A DNA stretch of 64,000 bases from Medicago truncatula (Eukaryota > Streptophyta > Magnoliopsida > Fabales > Fabaceae): contig NC_053043.1 in the NCBI RefSeq assembly GCF_003473485.1, forward strand, positions 3,420,001 through 3,484,000, given 5' to 3'. Numbering within the stretch: the stretch's first letter is position 1; every line of letters starts with the position of its first letter. Position numbers and translations under genes: made by a program. Of this stretch, positions 1 through 12,292 are shown one piece after another. Under the pieces are notes generated by a model. The model saw only the letters and a program-made list of their open reading frames with translations, was not told the origin of the DNA and made no database searches.

Positions 1-1538
1 TTAATTAATGATCCTCTTTTGCAAGATATATAATATAACAGATGACCAACCAATAAACAGATAGATCTTCCAAATGTCTTCTATCAAATGATAATGTTAC
101 GGAAACATACTTGTGGATATATATGGTTCATAGATTAATAAAAAGCTAACAAAGTCATGCGCAAAAAATAACCTATAATCACACACTTTTCATTTTTTTT
201 CACCTGCCGTCATTAATATATAAAAACAAAACCAAAAAAGAGGTTACTACCCTCAACTCAACATTCATTTCTCTTTTTCCGAAAAATGATGTTCGAACAT
301 CAAAGTATCTATCTCAAATAAGGTGGTCTACTTATCTTTTCTGTATATTTTCACGTACAATGTCATAAATGGCCATCGGTATTTTTTCTTCTTCTTTAAA
401 CAGTATCACAAGATATTAGTTAGCATAATTGTCTCACATTAGATAAAAAATATTTGAACATAACTTTATAAATGGGAGCGATCATAATCTTACAGATCAA
501 TTTTATAGTATAGAGTTAAGTTTAATTCAAATTCTAATATGATATTAATAGCACCACCAAAATCCATTGAACCACTTGCTATAATGTTTTCCGCCACTAG
601 TTCACGGGGTCATATTCCAAATAACCAGGTGCAAGAGGTGTTAAAGACCCCCACATTGAATGAGATATGACTTGAACATATCATTATAAGTAAGGACAAT
701 CATCATCTTATAAGTCGATTTTATACCAACGAATTAGATTAAACTCAAATTCAAGTATTTTCCTAGACCATAAAAATCAATATTCAAATTCCAATTTAAA
801 TTAGTTTTTTTTTATTAACATAATATTGATATGAAGTTTCAACTGCCGCTTAACAATGATTAATCTTCGTTAGAGAAGGTGTATTTTTATTTTCCAATCA
901 GATTTTTTTCTATACGCATAGAGTTAGAAATTGAATCAATATCACATGTTTAAGGAGATTAAATCTCATACCATTTAAACTAATTCATTGTTGTTGAGTC
1001 TATCTATCTATACTTCTATTAAAAGAAACCTAAGGAAAAAAAACAAATATTCACATGATGAAAAAAAAGGCTTAATTCGCAACTTTTGGAAAGATAGGGG
1101 TTCAAAAGTGCAATTAAAAAAAATATGTTTCTAGCTATGAAGCATGAACACTTATTAGATTAGGCGTGTCCCGGTGTCGTATACGTGTCGTGTTGTGTCT
1201 GACACCGACATCTATAACTATAAATTATGTGATTTTTTCAAATTATTAGCAATGTTAACGTATCAATATTCATGTTATGTCGGGTGTCCGTATACGTGCT
1301 TGATAGCTTTCTTGGAGTAAAATAGTGAAGCATTGCATGTGGCAATAGCGTTGAAACAATAAAAGAATTGCCCAGTTCACACTCCATGTGCGATTCTTCA
1401 TATTCCTGCTGTCTCTGTTTCTTTCTCTCTCTCTCTCTCACTTGATCAATCATCATCCCTTATCACTACACATCACTCAAACAAAACGTTGTTAAACGAA
1501 CATTGTCACCTACGTTGTTCTTCATCAATCTTCTACCC
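1..1538. other. 5' intergenic region of the window with upstream part of the CIP7-like gene
   Basis: I see no convincing gene. Short open frames lack family resemblance and are AT-rich chance frames. The stretch holds two degenerate LTR-like copies (annotated separately). At 1136-1295 there is a degraded dispersed repeat rich in 'gtgtcc' and 'acacc' words; a related piece lies at 31035-31100. At 1416-1440 a TC-rich tract precedes the CIP7-like start and probably belongs to that gene's promoter or 5' UTR. Confidence 0.5.
431..760 (+). mobile_element. Two degenerate TRIM-like LTR copies (fossil)
   Basis: Two blocks, about 431-545 and 648-760, share the same order of words: 'cacatt', 'gaacata', 'ataa..g..agc/aca atcatcatctta', 'gattttata', 'aaactcaaattc'. 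This matches the LTR style of small non-coding terminal-repeat retrotransposons common in legumes. The element is broken, has no coding part, and the divergence between copies suggests considerable age. Family assignment is inference. Confidence 0.35.
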
Positions 1539-4500
1539 ATGGATTCCAAGACCATTCTTGATTATGCTCTGTTTCAACTCACACCAACTAGAACAAGGTA
1601 TTTTCTCACAACCCATTCTGTTATATTATCTTATTTCATTGTTTTCTTCTTAAAAATTTGTGCTTTTTCACAATTGACTTATCGGGTTGTTTTGTTTTTG
1701 ATTCATAAATTTTGTAGATTCGAGCTTTTGGTGTTTAATGGAGCTGTTCGTGAGAAAATAGCTTCTGGGTTATTTGAACCTTTCATTTCTCATCTCAAAT
1801 TTGTTAAAGATGAGATCTCCAAAGGTGGATACTCTATTAGGCTATTGCCTCCATCCAACACTGCTTTCTGGTTCTCCAAATCCACCTTTGAGAGGTGATT
1901 TTCAATAATTTTGCTTTTTTGTTTTAATCTTTTGGTTTCTTAATGATTCTTCTTACGTTTTTTTTATTTCAATCAAATTTGAAGAACCATTGGATCAATT
2001 ATATGATTGACTTATTTAAGTTGTTTTATGAATTTACTACTTATTATGCAAAAAAAAAAGTGTTTTTGGGTTAAACTAATTGTGTAGCTGATTTTTTTTT
2101 TTGGATAGATTTGTGCGGTTTGTTAGCACACCTGCAGTTCTGGAGAGGTTTGTTAGCCTTGAAAAAGAAATCCAGCAGATTGAAAGTCAATTTGAAGCGA
2201 ATGCCTTGTCGATGTCAGTTGCAATCCCGGATGAAGGTATGGTTTGGAGTTGCAACTTAATTCTTGTTTTGTTAATGTTTCTGTATCAATTGATTAGGTT
2301 TTAGTTTAGTTTCTAGAATTAAATTCCTAGATTCCATAAAAAAAAAAAAAGAATTGAATTTCTACAAACAACACTTGTTAATTCTTTTTGCGTATCAATC
2401 AATGAATCTATGTTATGTATAGGGTTTAATTCCATCACCTAATCATGAGATACCTAAGTGAAGCTAGTTTTCTACTAAATTTTCCATTGTGTATCAGGAA
2501 ACTTGCCACACACAAATGGAAACGCAAGGAGGTTAAGTGATTCTGCAAAGGTAATTTAGTTCTTAAAATATGACAGAATTACCTAATGATCTCTATTGAT
2601 TTTTTTTGTTAATTCATGTTTTGTGTTTGTTTCAGTTAAATGATGTACTTGAAGGGGTTGACACTAAAGAAGAGGAAAACTCAAAGTAACTTTCTAACGT
2701 CTTAAATAGTTCATGTTAATGAAATCTAATCTCCTTTTGGTTGACTAGTTCATTAGGAATTGTTCCTAACACATTCAATTGCTGTAATGTTAAGGATTTC
2801 GCTGCAACGTCTTTTGGAGTCTCGAATGGCACTACTTCGAAAAGAGCAGGCAATGGCATATACACGTAGTCTTGTTGCTGGATTTGATATTGACAACATT
2901 GATGATCTTGTATATTTTGCAAATGCATTTGGAGCATCGCGTTTAAGGTATGAACTGGAAATATACAATCTACAAATTCTTACATGGATACTGTAAATTG
3001 GAAAATATCCTCAATTCTTGCTAAATATGGCAAAGTTATTTAATCAATAAATTGTGTTTTTTTTATGTTAAAGATGTCTGATTCTTATAGACTTATATTG
3101 TTCTTTGCCAGTTTCTAGAAAGTACTCTTTTTCTTCAAAATCCTTTCCCTTTCTTTTCAGACACAAGTTATCTGGACAATTGATCCAACTTTGTAGATTG
3201 TGAAATTTCACTTATCTAAGGGGATTGGAGGTTCAACCAACTTTTGATGTTAGTTCTCTCATTCCTTGCGAATCTAAGGATAATTGAGAACCTTTTCATG
3301 GGAATTTTCAGTATCGTTTAAAATCTGAATGTCATCCTGCACATGGTGCATTTTAATGAACCATGCCATGCATGTGTGCTTATTAGATTAGGGTGAAATT
3401 TCTATAAAATATACAATCAGATACATCATTCAAAACTTGAATTCAATATATGTTGATTGGTGGAACTTGCCTCTACCAGATGAAACCTTCAGTAGAGTTT
3501 GAAACTAATTCTAAATCTTGATATTCAATGTATGTAGGGAAGCTTGCATTAATTTCAAGGATTTATGGAAGAAAAAGCGTGCAGATGATCTTTGGGTTCA
3601 AGAAGTAGCTGCAATGCAATCAAACTTACCACCGGCACTCTCATTTTCTGGATCATCAGGAATTATACTGGCGAATGACATAGCCGCCCATGACCAGAAC
3701 AACAAGAATAATAGCTCTACAGACAGTATTCCTTCTGGCGACGAAAATGCATTTTTAGAAAACAAAAAAGAAGGTATTATGAAGTCTGAGAAATATAGAA
3801 ACTTTTGAGCATCCAAGTCAAATCTCTGATTTTTTATAGATTGCATACAATGGTTCTTTAATCTCGATGAATGTTATGTGCAGATGTGAACTTATCACAC
3901 ATGGCGAATGTTCATATGCCAATGCATATGCCATGGCCTTACAATGTACCGCCATATATGTATAATCTTCAAAATCCTAGTCAGCAAATTCCTTCATACC
4001 AAGGATATCCTCCTTACCTTCAAAATAATATGCATTGGTCTTCTAACATGGGAGTGAATCAAAAACCACGAGCAACTAAAAAAGAGAAATCTCATCATAG
4101 AAAAGGATCAGAAGAATATGAAGAGCAGGAAACAGATTCCAGTGATCCTGATTCAGGGAGTGAATCTGATTCAGATAAACAGAAAGACTCAAACAATTCT
4201 TTGAAGGATGATAAGAGGAAAAAAAACAGAAGGAAATCATCTGGAACAGTTGTGATACGTAATATCAACTACATCACTCCAAAAAGGAGAAATGGAAATG
4301 AGAGTGGAGTATCTGATGAATCTTCTTTAGAAGGCGATGCTATCTTCGATGAAGAAACTATCAAACAGAAGGTTGGTGATGCACTTGAATCATTGCAAAA
4401 GGTCCATAAAGGTGAAAAACGTGGCAATCGAAAAAAGTCAGTGACCAAACACAATAAATCAAATGATGCTGCTGAGGAAGATGCATCTGATGGAGGGAAC

Positions 4501-5808
4501 AAAAATGAGAACTGGAATGCATTCCAGAGCCTTTTGAAGATAGATGCGGCGGAGACTGGAATTGATGGATCAGAACAGATGCAATCGATCGATGTTCAGG
4601 ATGAACATTTTGTGTTGAGAAACTCTGAAGGAACAATGTCATACGCTGCTAGTTCTGCTCCAAACATGGATTTCAATGAAGTTCCAAAGAATCGTGAAGT
4701 TGCGAATGACTCATTTATTGTGACTCAAAGAGATGGAGGAAATGAAGGAGGATCGAAGCTGGATGAATATGTAGACAACTGTGTCCCAATTACAAAGATC
4801 AGGGAAAGTATTGGTGAAGATATGATGTTAGTAAACATATCAAGAGAGCCAAAAATTGAACTTGATGATCCGTTAAATACTTATGCTGCTGATTCATCAC
4901 AAACCAAGGGAAGAGGATCAGAAGATTGGTTTATTGTTGATAACAATTTGGAAAGTATGAGAAACCATGACTCCCCGATTGTGCCTATAGTGTTTGATGG
5001 TGATGGAGCTTTATCATCAGTGAGTGAAAAAAGAAGTGATAGAACTATCATTGATGACTCCTTCATGATACAAGGTCAGTTGGTAGACAATAATCTTTCT
5101 GATTCGCAATGGAAGACGGATATGAGTATGATTGAAGATCTATCTTCCAACAAGTTAGAAACCGACACAAAAGAAAAGAATGCATTATCAAAGATAGAGG
5201 AGCCAAATGACCTCTGTATGGTTCTACAACGCGATTCGGGATTGGATTCTGTTGAAGCCTCAAGGACCATGGACTATGAAATTGACTTTTCTTACACAGA
5301 ACCTGATAGAAGAGCTTCTGTTGATGATTCACATGTTAATGTCAACAACAACAATCTTTCTGATAGTCCAAAGAAACCCAACGTGATCAAAAGCAAAGTC
5401 TCGCGTTTGTCAAAGAGCACACCTGAACCGATTTCTAGAAACAGAAAGCCATCTCTCCCAAGAAAGCCTATGGTTCAAAAGAGCCAAAGGGAAAAGGTAT
5501 GTGAATTTTTTATTATGGTTTGAACACTTGAAAGTTTTTTTTTTGTCATAACATTCATTAATCTAGCTTCTGTTTAATGATTATTTATGTGTGCTGTTTA
5601 ACAGGAAGATGAAATTAGGAAGCAATTGGAAGAAAAGGCGATGGAACGACAGAGGAGAATCGCTGAAAGATCTGCATCTTCCGGTGTTGGTCGAACCGTG
5701 CCCGGGAAAGATCAAATAGCAAGGATTTCTTCAAAAACTGACAAGAATAAGACTCAAACTGTTAAAGAGACAAACAGAATCAGTTCTGTCAAGGTCAGGG
5801 GAATTTAG
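1539..5808 (+). CDS. CIP7-like: COP1-interacting protein 7 (CIP7)-like protein
   Basis: Nine exons: 1539-1597, 1718-1894, 2109-2236, 2498-2550, 2636-2685, 2795-2947, 3538-3773, 3884-5496, 5605-5808; all introns are GT-AG and the total is 891 codons (890 aa). The N-terminus starts [20 protein letters not shown] and continues with '[16 protein letters not shown]', '[10 protein letters not shown]' and '[16 protein letters not shown]', the conserved head of the plant CIP7 family. Residues about 155-230 form a charged helical block ('[20 protein letters not shown]'). The large eighth exon (about 538 codons) is acidic, Ser/Asp-rich and low-complexity, with Lys/Arg clusters that could act as nuclear signals. 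CIP7 in Arabidopsis is a nuclear protein that binds COP1 and promotes light-regulated gene expression; that role is transferred by family and not visible here. The start is chosen because family similarity begins at this Met. The exact 3' end is less certain than the N-terminal exons. Confidence 0.85.
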
Positions 5809-7670
5809 AAAAACTTGTCAGTATTAGTGTCATTTAGTTCAATGTGGATGCAATGCTGTTTTATAAGGTACAGGCTATGGTGATCTACAAGGTAAAGTGT
5901 ATTTAAAAGATTGATGATGTGATTAAATTAAATTGAAATGAATAATTTTGTTTTGTATAAATAAACTTTTAGGTTATTGAAAGTTTTTTCAGACCTATAT
6001 AGTTACTCAAAATAGATATTTCTTTTGAATTTTGATTCATTCTTGTATATCACAGTATTGTTTATTTTCTGGAATGTATAATGTATGAAACCTTTATTGT
6101 TTTGTTTTTATTCAAACAAATATGAAATTTTGTCTTTTTGTTCTAATCAAATTTTCAGTTTTACTAAAAATAGAAAGAAAAAAAAGAGAGCCGTGGTAGT
6201 GTTAACGAAAATAGATTGTCTACCTTTTGATGCCAAAGCCAAAGGTATGGTAACTGTACAGAAAGAGTTATTTAACAAACATTATGCATATTTTATGAAA
6301 ATAATTAACTAGCATTTGATAATAACCTAAGTCTGAGTCATATTTTTTTATGTATAATCAAAATGTGTTGTTCTATATGTTACACAACATAAGCATTCAT
6401 CCACATCTTCAAAGGCTCATGTTTGATTATTCTCGGCGCCAATTTAAGTGAATTAGCTTAACTTCTTCAAAATAAAATAAAAAATTCACAACATAAGCAT
6501 TGATCCTCATCTTCATCGTGAAGTCAGTGCCACTTGTACTCGCCATGTTAACACAATGAACATCTCAGCTCAACGTATATTGTACATGTCATTCCTCCAT
6601 TGCCACATCGTCATTTTTATTAAATATTGTATGGTATTTATCCTCTATATGGTGAACCAAATTTTGCAAATACGAAGACTTAAATTTCAAAAATAGATAG
6701 AGATTTAAATTGTGAATGGGTAATAATAACCAATATGCAATTAACACAATAACCAAAATGTTAAGTAGTTTGTTAGATGTTAGAATCTTTTTCTTGAGAG
6801 GGGTGTTAGATACTTAGATGTTAGAACTGAATAATAGAGAAGTTGATTATTTATAGAAAAAAAATCAATAGAGACATAACAACAATTCCTAGCAGAGGCA
6901 TCTCAAGAAATTAGAAGCAGTTCAATATTCTCGTAAATATTTTATTCTTTAAGCATGCCCATAAATTCCTGCAACATGTTACAGGAAATTAGTTTTAAAA
7001 ACGACCATACCTTATATCAGTAATATGTTTAATTAGTACCAAAAACAATTAGTTAATTTCTAACTTACTTTAATTTTGTTTATACTTCATAATAAATAAA
7101 TGGCAATTCTGAACATGGAGAATAAGTAAACCACAAAAATACTCATTTGTAAAGAATACATACACAACTTCTCAATTGTGGTGATCGTGAATTTATTCAA
7201 TTCTTGAATTAACATTGCATACGAAGCATAAACACCAAACTCATCATGTCAAATCCACAAAACATGAGTGGAAAGGTATCTTTACAATCCTTATTAATTT
7301 ATATCTTTCACTTTCATCCCAAGTTTTTTTTTTTTTTTTTTAACTTATAGAATTAAAATTCTTTTTTTGATGATTAAAAAATGTGTTGCCCCATCATTAG
7401 GTCCTTTAAAATGTAACACTTAATTGCATGCATGTCTAATATTTCTATTTTCAACCCAATTTGAATAATAATCGATTTTGAATGTTTCTCTTGTAAATTA
7501 TTTTATAGACATTTTTAAATATCCATTGTGGGTTTTGACTATAAGCTAATAAACATTAATTCATCAATCTTATACGCGTTTTGTGATGTTCATGGTTGGC
7601 ACATCATGCTAATTGTTTCTTTTTATTCGAGTTTTAGGGCAATATAAGCAATTAAGGGCTTAACTAAGGC
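5809..7670. other. Intergenic region between the CIP7-like and Pro-rich genes
   Basis: No supportable gene. An A/T-rich 3' flank follows the CIP7-like stop, with 'aataaa'-type signals near 5960. A local direct repeat around 'cacaacataagcatt' occurs at about 6383 and 6486. A poly-T run lies at 7324-7342. The short frame at 6085-6312 is Lys/Phe-rich and looks like chance. Confidence 0.5.
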
Positions 7671-10600
7671 ATGTCTGCTGTGAGATTCTGTGGTTTGAAG
7701 TCATCAATCTTTCGTCGAAAATCAAGTGATTTTGAGGTAATATTCTTTTGTCATTATAACTTTCATTTTCATTTAATTTCTCAAATTTTCTTTAGAATTA
7801 TATCAAAAGATAATTAGAAACATTTAATCTGTGCAAATATTTTAACATATGTTTATTTAAAAAAATATGACACATAACTATATTTAGATAAATGTTAGTG
7901 GAGAAAATATTACCAACAAGAATTAAACCATTTGTTAGAATTAGTTGGAGATGGTTAATTATGAAGTTGTTATAAGTTAAGTGGTTAGTATGAATTGCAT
8001 GTGTATTTAGTTAAGATTTGTTACTTTAGTTCGTTTTTTGACACATATTTGTTTTGTCTCCAATCGAAAATAATTGATCTAATTGACCGGTTCACACACA
8101 TTAAAAATGTATAAATGAAAGAGATAGAATAATCATTTTATTGATGAGAATATGAATTACACAAATATGCAGTCAATGAGAAGTTCTTCCTCTTCTAACA
8201 AAAAAATGAGAATTTCTACTCCACCAAAGAAGCCTACAAAGGTTTACAATGATGTAAAGGGAGAGTCAATGGAGTGGTCATTTATAGGTATGGATCAATT
8301 GATGTTAATGATGAAAGTCCATAAGAAAATCTTTGTCTTCAGAGACATCATGGACCTTGCTCCTTTGAACACTTCTGCTTCCTTAAGAGAGGTACTTTTT
8401 ACTTTTCTTCATGTTGAAGTAACACAAAATGTTCTTGCCTCGTTTATAACATTGTCTTTCATATATGTCATATTGCAGATGGTTATCACTTCATTGGAAG
8501 ATCTACAAAGGCTTTACCCAAGGATCATCTCAATCAAGAAAGTGACAAATATTAAGGACAAGTCTATAGATCAGGTTTCAATCTTTTGTTACACCTAATT
8601 TAAATCAGAAATGTTATTTGGACAATAAAATTATTGGATTATTTTTATTATCTACTTTTATCTATTACATCGGTATTTGTTGTCGGCTATAAGTGGTGTA
8701 TTTTTATAAGGGGTCAGAATATGATATTGGATTTTTTGTGTTCAAATAACATTAATTACTCAAATTAAACGTTCAATGATGATATTATTGTTATCCTAAA
8801 ATACTAAATGTAGACAGTATTTCGTTAGGGTTTGGCATACTTGTGTGAGGGTTTAAAGTGTCTTGGAGAGTCATGGTTGAAGAAAAATGATTTTATGGAC
8901 AACAAAAATTGTGAGTTACAAATAACATCATGCAAGGATAACACAAATATGCAACAATTAGGTATGTTATTAATACTAATCTCTCATATCCTTGTAAAAG
9001 AAGTAATCAGATTAATTTGAGTCTAGTAATATTTGAATTGTTTTGCAGGTAAAACTATGTTAGCTACACTTGATTGTTTAATTAAGATTGCAAGTGAAAA
9101 ATTTGATATCATGGAAGAAGATTCTCCAAAGAAAGTTTTCAACTCCTCCAACAATTCAGATATCACACCAAAATGTGTCCTTCCAAGTCCAATATCATCA
9201 TATACTTCAACACTTTGGTCTCTAAGAATTCAAGCTGTTGGAAAGCTAAAACCGATTGATTTAAAGCGCTTATCTTACCATATGTCACCACAATTGATTG
9301 AAAGACAAGAAAATAAGATAGAAAAAGAACTAACTAAAGACAAGGAAAAGGATCACAAAGTTGAAAATCATGAAAATGACTCAATAAAGGATCTAGTTTT
9401 TGACTTAAACACAATTGAGAAATTGGACAAAACAATGCCGCTGCCACCACCACCTCCTCCTCCACTTCCACCATCAACACCTCAATTGCCACCTGTTAAG
9501 ATACCACCACCACCTCCACCGCCACCACTGTCTCTAGGCTTAAGCTCAGTAGCACTACCTCCACCACCACCTTTGTCCATGAAACCTGGATCAACTCCGG
9601 CTCCAGCTCCTCCACCGCCAATGCTACGTGGAAACGGAGGATCTGCACCACCGCCACCTCCACTTGGAGCAGGGAGATCATTAAGGGCTAGAGCTACTAC
9701 AAAACTGAAAAGATCAACACAATTAGGAAACCTTTATAGAACTCTCAAGGGAAAAGTAGAAGGGTCTAGCCTTAAAGGAAAATCGTCTAGTGGGAGAAAC
9801 ACTGCAATTGGAGCAAAAAACACCGGTGGAAAACAAGGAATGGCTGATGCTCTAGCAGAGATGACAAAAAGGTATGCTCATATACTTTTCATTTGTATTT
9901 TAAAGTCTTATTTGATCTAATCTACCGGTACAAACGGTGATGACCCTAAGCGCGGGTGTTTGGGGCGACTCATAGCACCAATATTTTTTATCAATAGTAT
10001 GTATATATATTTAGACGAGAACCAATTTGTGTAAGCAACTTATAGGTTATATGAAAATAATTTGACTTTATTTTATCTTTTGGTACAAAAATAACTTATA
10101 CATAAACACTTGTATGATAAGCACTTATTTTTAAGATGTTGGTCCAAACAGGGCCCAAGTCTAAGTTGAATCAAATGTATCAATACCCCTTTCTATTTCA
10201 TATTTTGATTTCCTTGGTTCATCTTTTACTAGATCATCTTACTTTCAACAAATAGAAGAAGATGTTCAAAAGTACACAAAACACATCATAGAATTGAGAT
10301 CTTCTATTACCAATTTCAAGACAAAGGAAATGACAGAATTGATCAAGTTCCACAAAGAAGTTGAATCTGTTTTTGAGAAACTAACTGATGAATCTCAGGT
10401 TAGTTTAATTGCACTACAATCTAATGCATTTATGCATTTATACTAATTAATGATTCTTTCAATAATTATTAATTATTATACAATATTTATGCTCATAGGT
10501 GTTATCAAGGTTTGAAGGTTTCCCCTCAAAGAAGCTAGAAGCTATAAGAATGGCAGCAGCACTGTTCAACAAATTGGATTCAATACTTAATGAGCTTCAA

Positions 10601-11178
10601 AATGTGAATATAGTTACACCAGTGACTCAAGTCCTTGACAAGATTGAACGTTATTTCAATAAGGTGATACAAAATCCCTTCATATTAATGTATAAATTCA
10701 TTTAATCATTGTTACTAAATCAACAAGATCAAACAAACAGATCAAAACAGAATTAGATGCTTTGGAGCGAACGAAAGATGAAGAATTGAAGAAATTTAAG
10801 GGCCATAACATCGAATTCGACTTCTACATCCTTGTCAAAATTAAAGAAGCAATGGTGGATGTTTCTTCAAATTGCATGGAGTTAGCACTAAAGGTTAGAA
10901 AAATGGCATACAAAAAAAATAAAAAAAATACATTTGGTTAATATTCATTAGGATAATTTAATTTAGATTATATTTGCATTTAAATTTAATTAATGCAGGA
11001 AAGACGTATTAATAATAGTAGTGATGGAAAAAGAAAAGAATGTGGTGGTAAGTTGCTTTGGAGGGCTTTCCAATTTGCATTTAGAGTTTATACATTTGCT
11101 GGTGGACATGATGATCGTGCTGACAAACTCACAAGAGAATTGGCTAAGGAAATTGAAAGTGACCCTAATCAACCATAG
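7671..11178 (+). CDS. Proline-rich plant protein with helical C-terminal region (hydroxyproline-rich-annotated family)
   Basis: Nine exons: 7671-7736, 8173-8391, 8479-8574, 8829-8961, 9049-9871, 10233-10398, 10499-10663, 10741-10893, 10999-11178. All are GT-AG and sum to 667 codons (666 aa). Order: short basic N-terminus (about 1-40); conserved helical part with 'VFRDIMDLAPLNTSASLREM' and 'SLEDLQRLYP'; charged linker; poly-proline blocks at roughly residues 305-385; then 'SSYFQQIEEDVQKYTKHIIE', 'FPSKKLEAIRMAAALFNKLD' and a C-terminal 'FRVYTFAGGHDDRADKLTRE'. There is no signal peptide, so secretion and hydroxyproline modification are doubtful despite the label such genes often carry. It is not a formin: no FH2 motifs are seen. 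The proline-rich-then-helical layout recalls CHUP1/IPGA1-type proteins, which link to actin or microtubules, but that is only an analogy. I recall an Arabidopsis relative near AT4G04980. The first exon is the least certain part. Confidence 0.75.
9954..10156. mobile_element. MITE-like element in an intron of the Pro-rich gene
   Basis: The ends are complementary: 'gggtgtttgg' at the left and 'ccaaacagggccc' at the right, about 200 bp apart. Inside are partly complementary 'aacttata' and 'aagcacttat' words. The TIR style fits hAT-type legume MITEs. No clear target-site duplication was found. It lies wholly within the intron after exon 5 (9872-10232). Confidence 0.4.
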
Positions 11179-12292
11179 CTATTCATTGATCTTCTTCCAC
11201 AATGATTCTTGTTAATAATCATGTAATATGTATATGTGCATGTGTGGATTAAAATATTGACAAGTGCTGAGATACCTAAAGTCGAGATTTTATTTTTTGT
11301 TTTATATGAAAAAATGTCAATCCATTTTTGTTTAAAGCCAAAATGAATATATTGAAACCATGTGCTCAACCAACCTGTAAATTCTTATGATGTGATGGAT
11401 TATTACATCTACACCGATGATTAAGAGAGATACCGAATGAATTAATTGTTAATTGCTATACAAGTAAGTAAACCAAACACCAAGCTCCTCAATTTCCAAA
11501 TCAGAACATTAGTTATCAAGACTTTAATTAGATTTATAAACAACATGTCGATAATATCTTCATCCTACACCTTTAGCAGGGGTTCAAATTGTCATACTCT
11601 CTAGATATACAAATTATTCCATAAACCTAAAAAAAAAAAAAAAAAAAAATTATAATAAAAACCGGATAAAGTATTACTAATAAAATGAACGAGTAAATAC
11701 ATATGAAAAATATATAAAATAATATATTTTTTGTTAGTGGGATGATTCACATTAAGAGTGGATGTACTGGTGTTAAACTCGTCGCCTCAATTCACTTGGG
11801 TTAGGTGGTATTGTTTTGGGACTTCGGAGCGTGCTCTTTCTAAAGATTTCAGATTTGATTCTCTCTAGTACTAATTTAAATAAGATAATTTAGCTTAAAA
11901 AAAACAGTTCATCTCCTTCTATACCTCAATTTTAATGTTAGGAAAAGTCTAATCACCTCACACCCATAACTAACTAAAACAGATTTTCTTTGTCTAATTA
12001 GTTGGACAAATCAAATGAAAACCTACGATTATAAGTCATATTGTCATGCATAACTATGAGGACTAATAGATTAAATTTTATCCATGTAAAAAACAAATTT
12101 CACCCATGTAAAAAGAATCGCCATGTACACAAAATATATATTTTATGGTGCACAAGTAATAAATTTGTTCATAGTGTAATGTAACACTATTTTAACTAGT
12201 TGAATTAGCCATATTTTATTATCAGAACTACAATATATCAACCGGTCAACCCACCCAACAAACACGTGCATATAACAAAGTGGTAGAAATTT
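11179..12292. other. Intergenic region between Pro-rich gene and first PPO (convergent 3' ends)
   Basis: No gene seen. The two flanking genes converge here. From about 11205 the sequence resembles 17795-17950, marking the left edge of the PPO segmental duplication. A poly-A tract lies at 11630-11650. Confidence 0.5.

Noticed and set aside
1238-1456. 72-codon minus-strand open frame
   Set aside because: It overlaps a TC microsatellite and a dispersed repeat; no domain, and codon use looks random.
7240-7275. Alternative first exon for the Pro-rich gene (Met followed by a donor-like 'ggtatc')
   Set aside because: Splicing to the next acceptor-like site at about 7669 breaks the frame; the Met at 7671 needs no extra exon. 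A direct splice to exon 2 cannot be excluded.
9496-9681. Val-rich minus-strand frame opposite the poly-proline exon
   Set aside because: It is the complement of the CCA/CCT proline codons of the Pro-rich gene.
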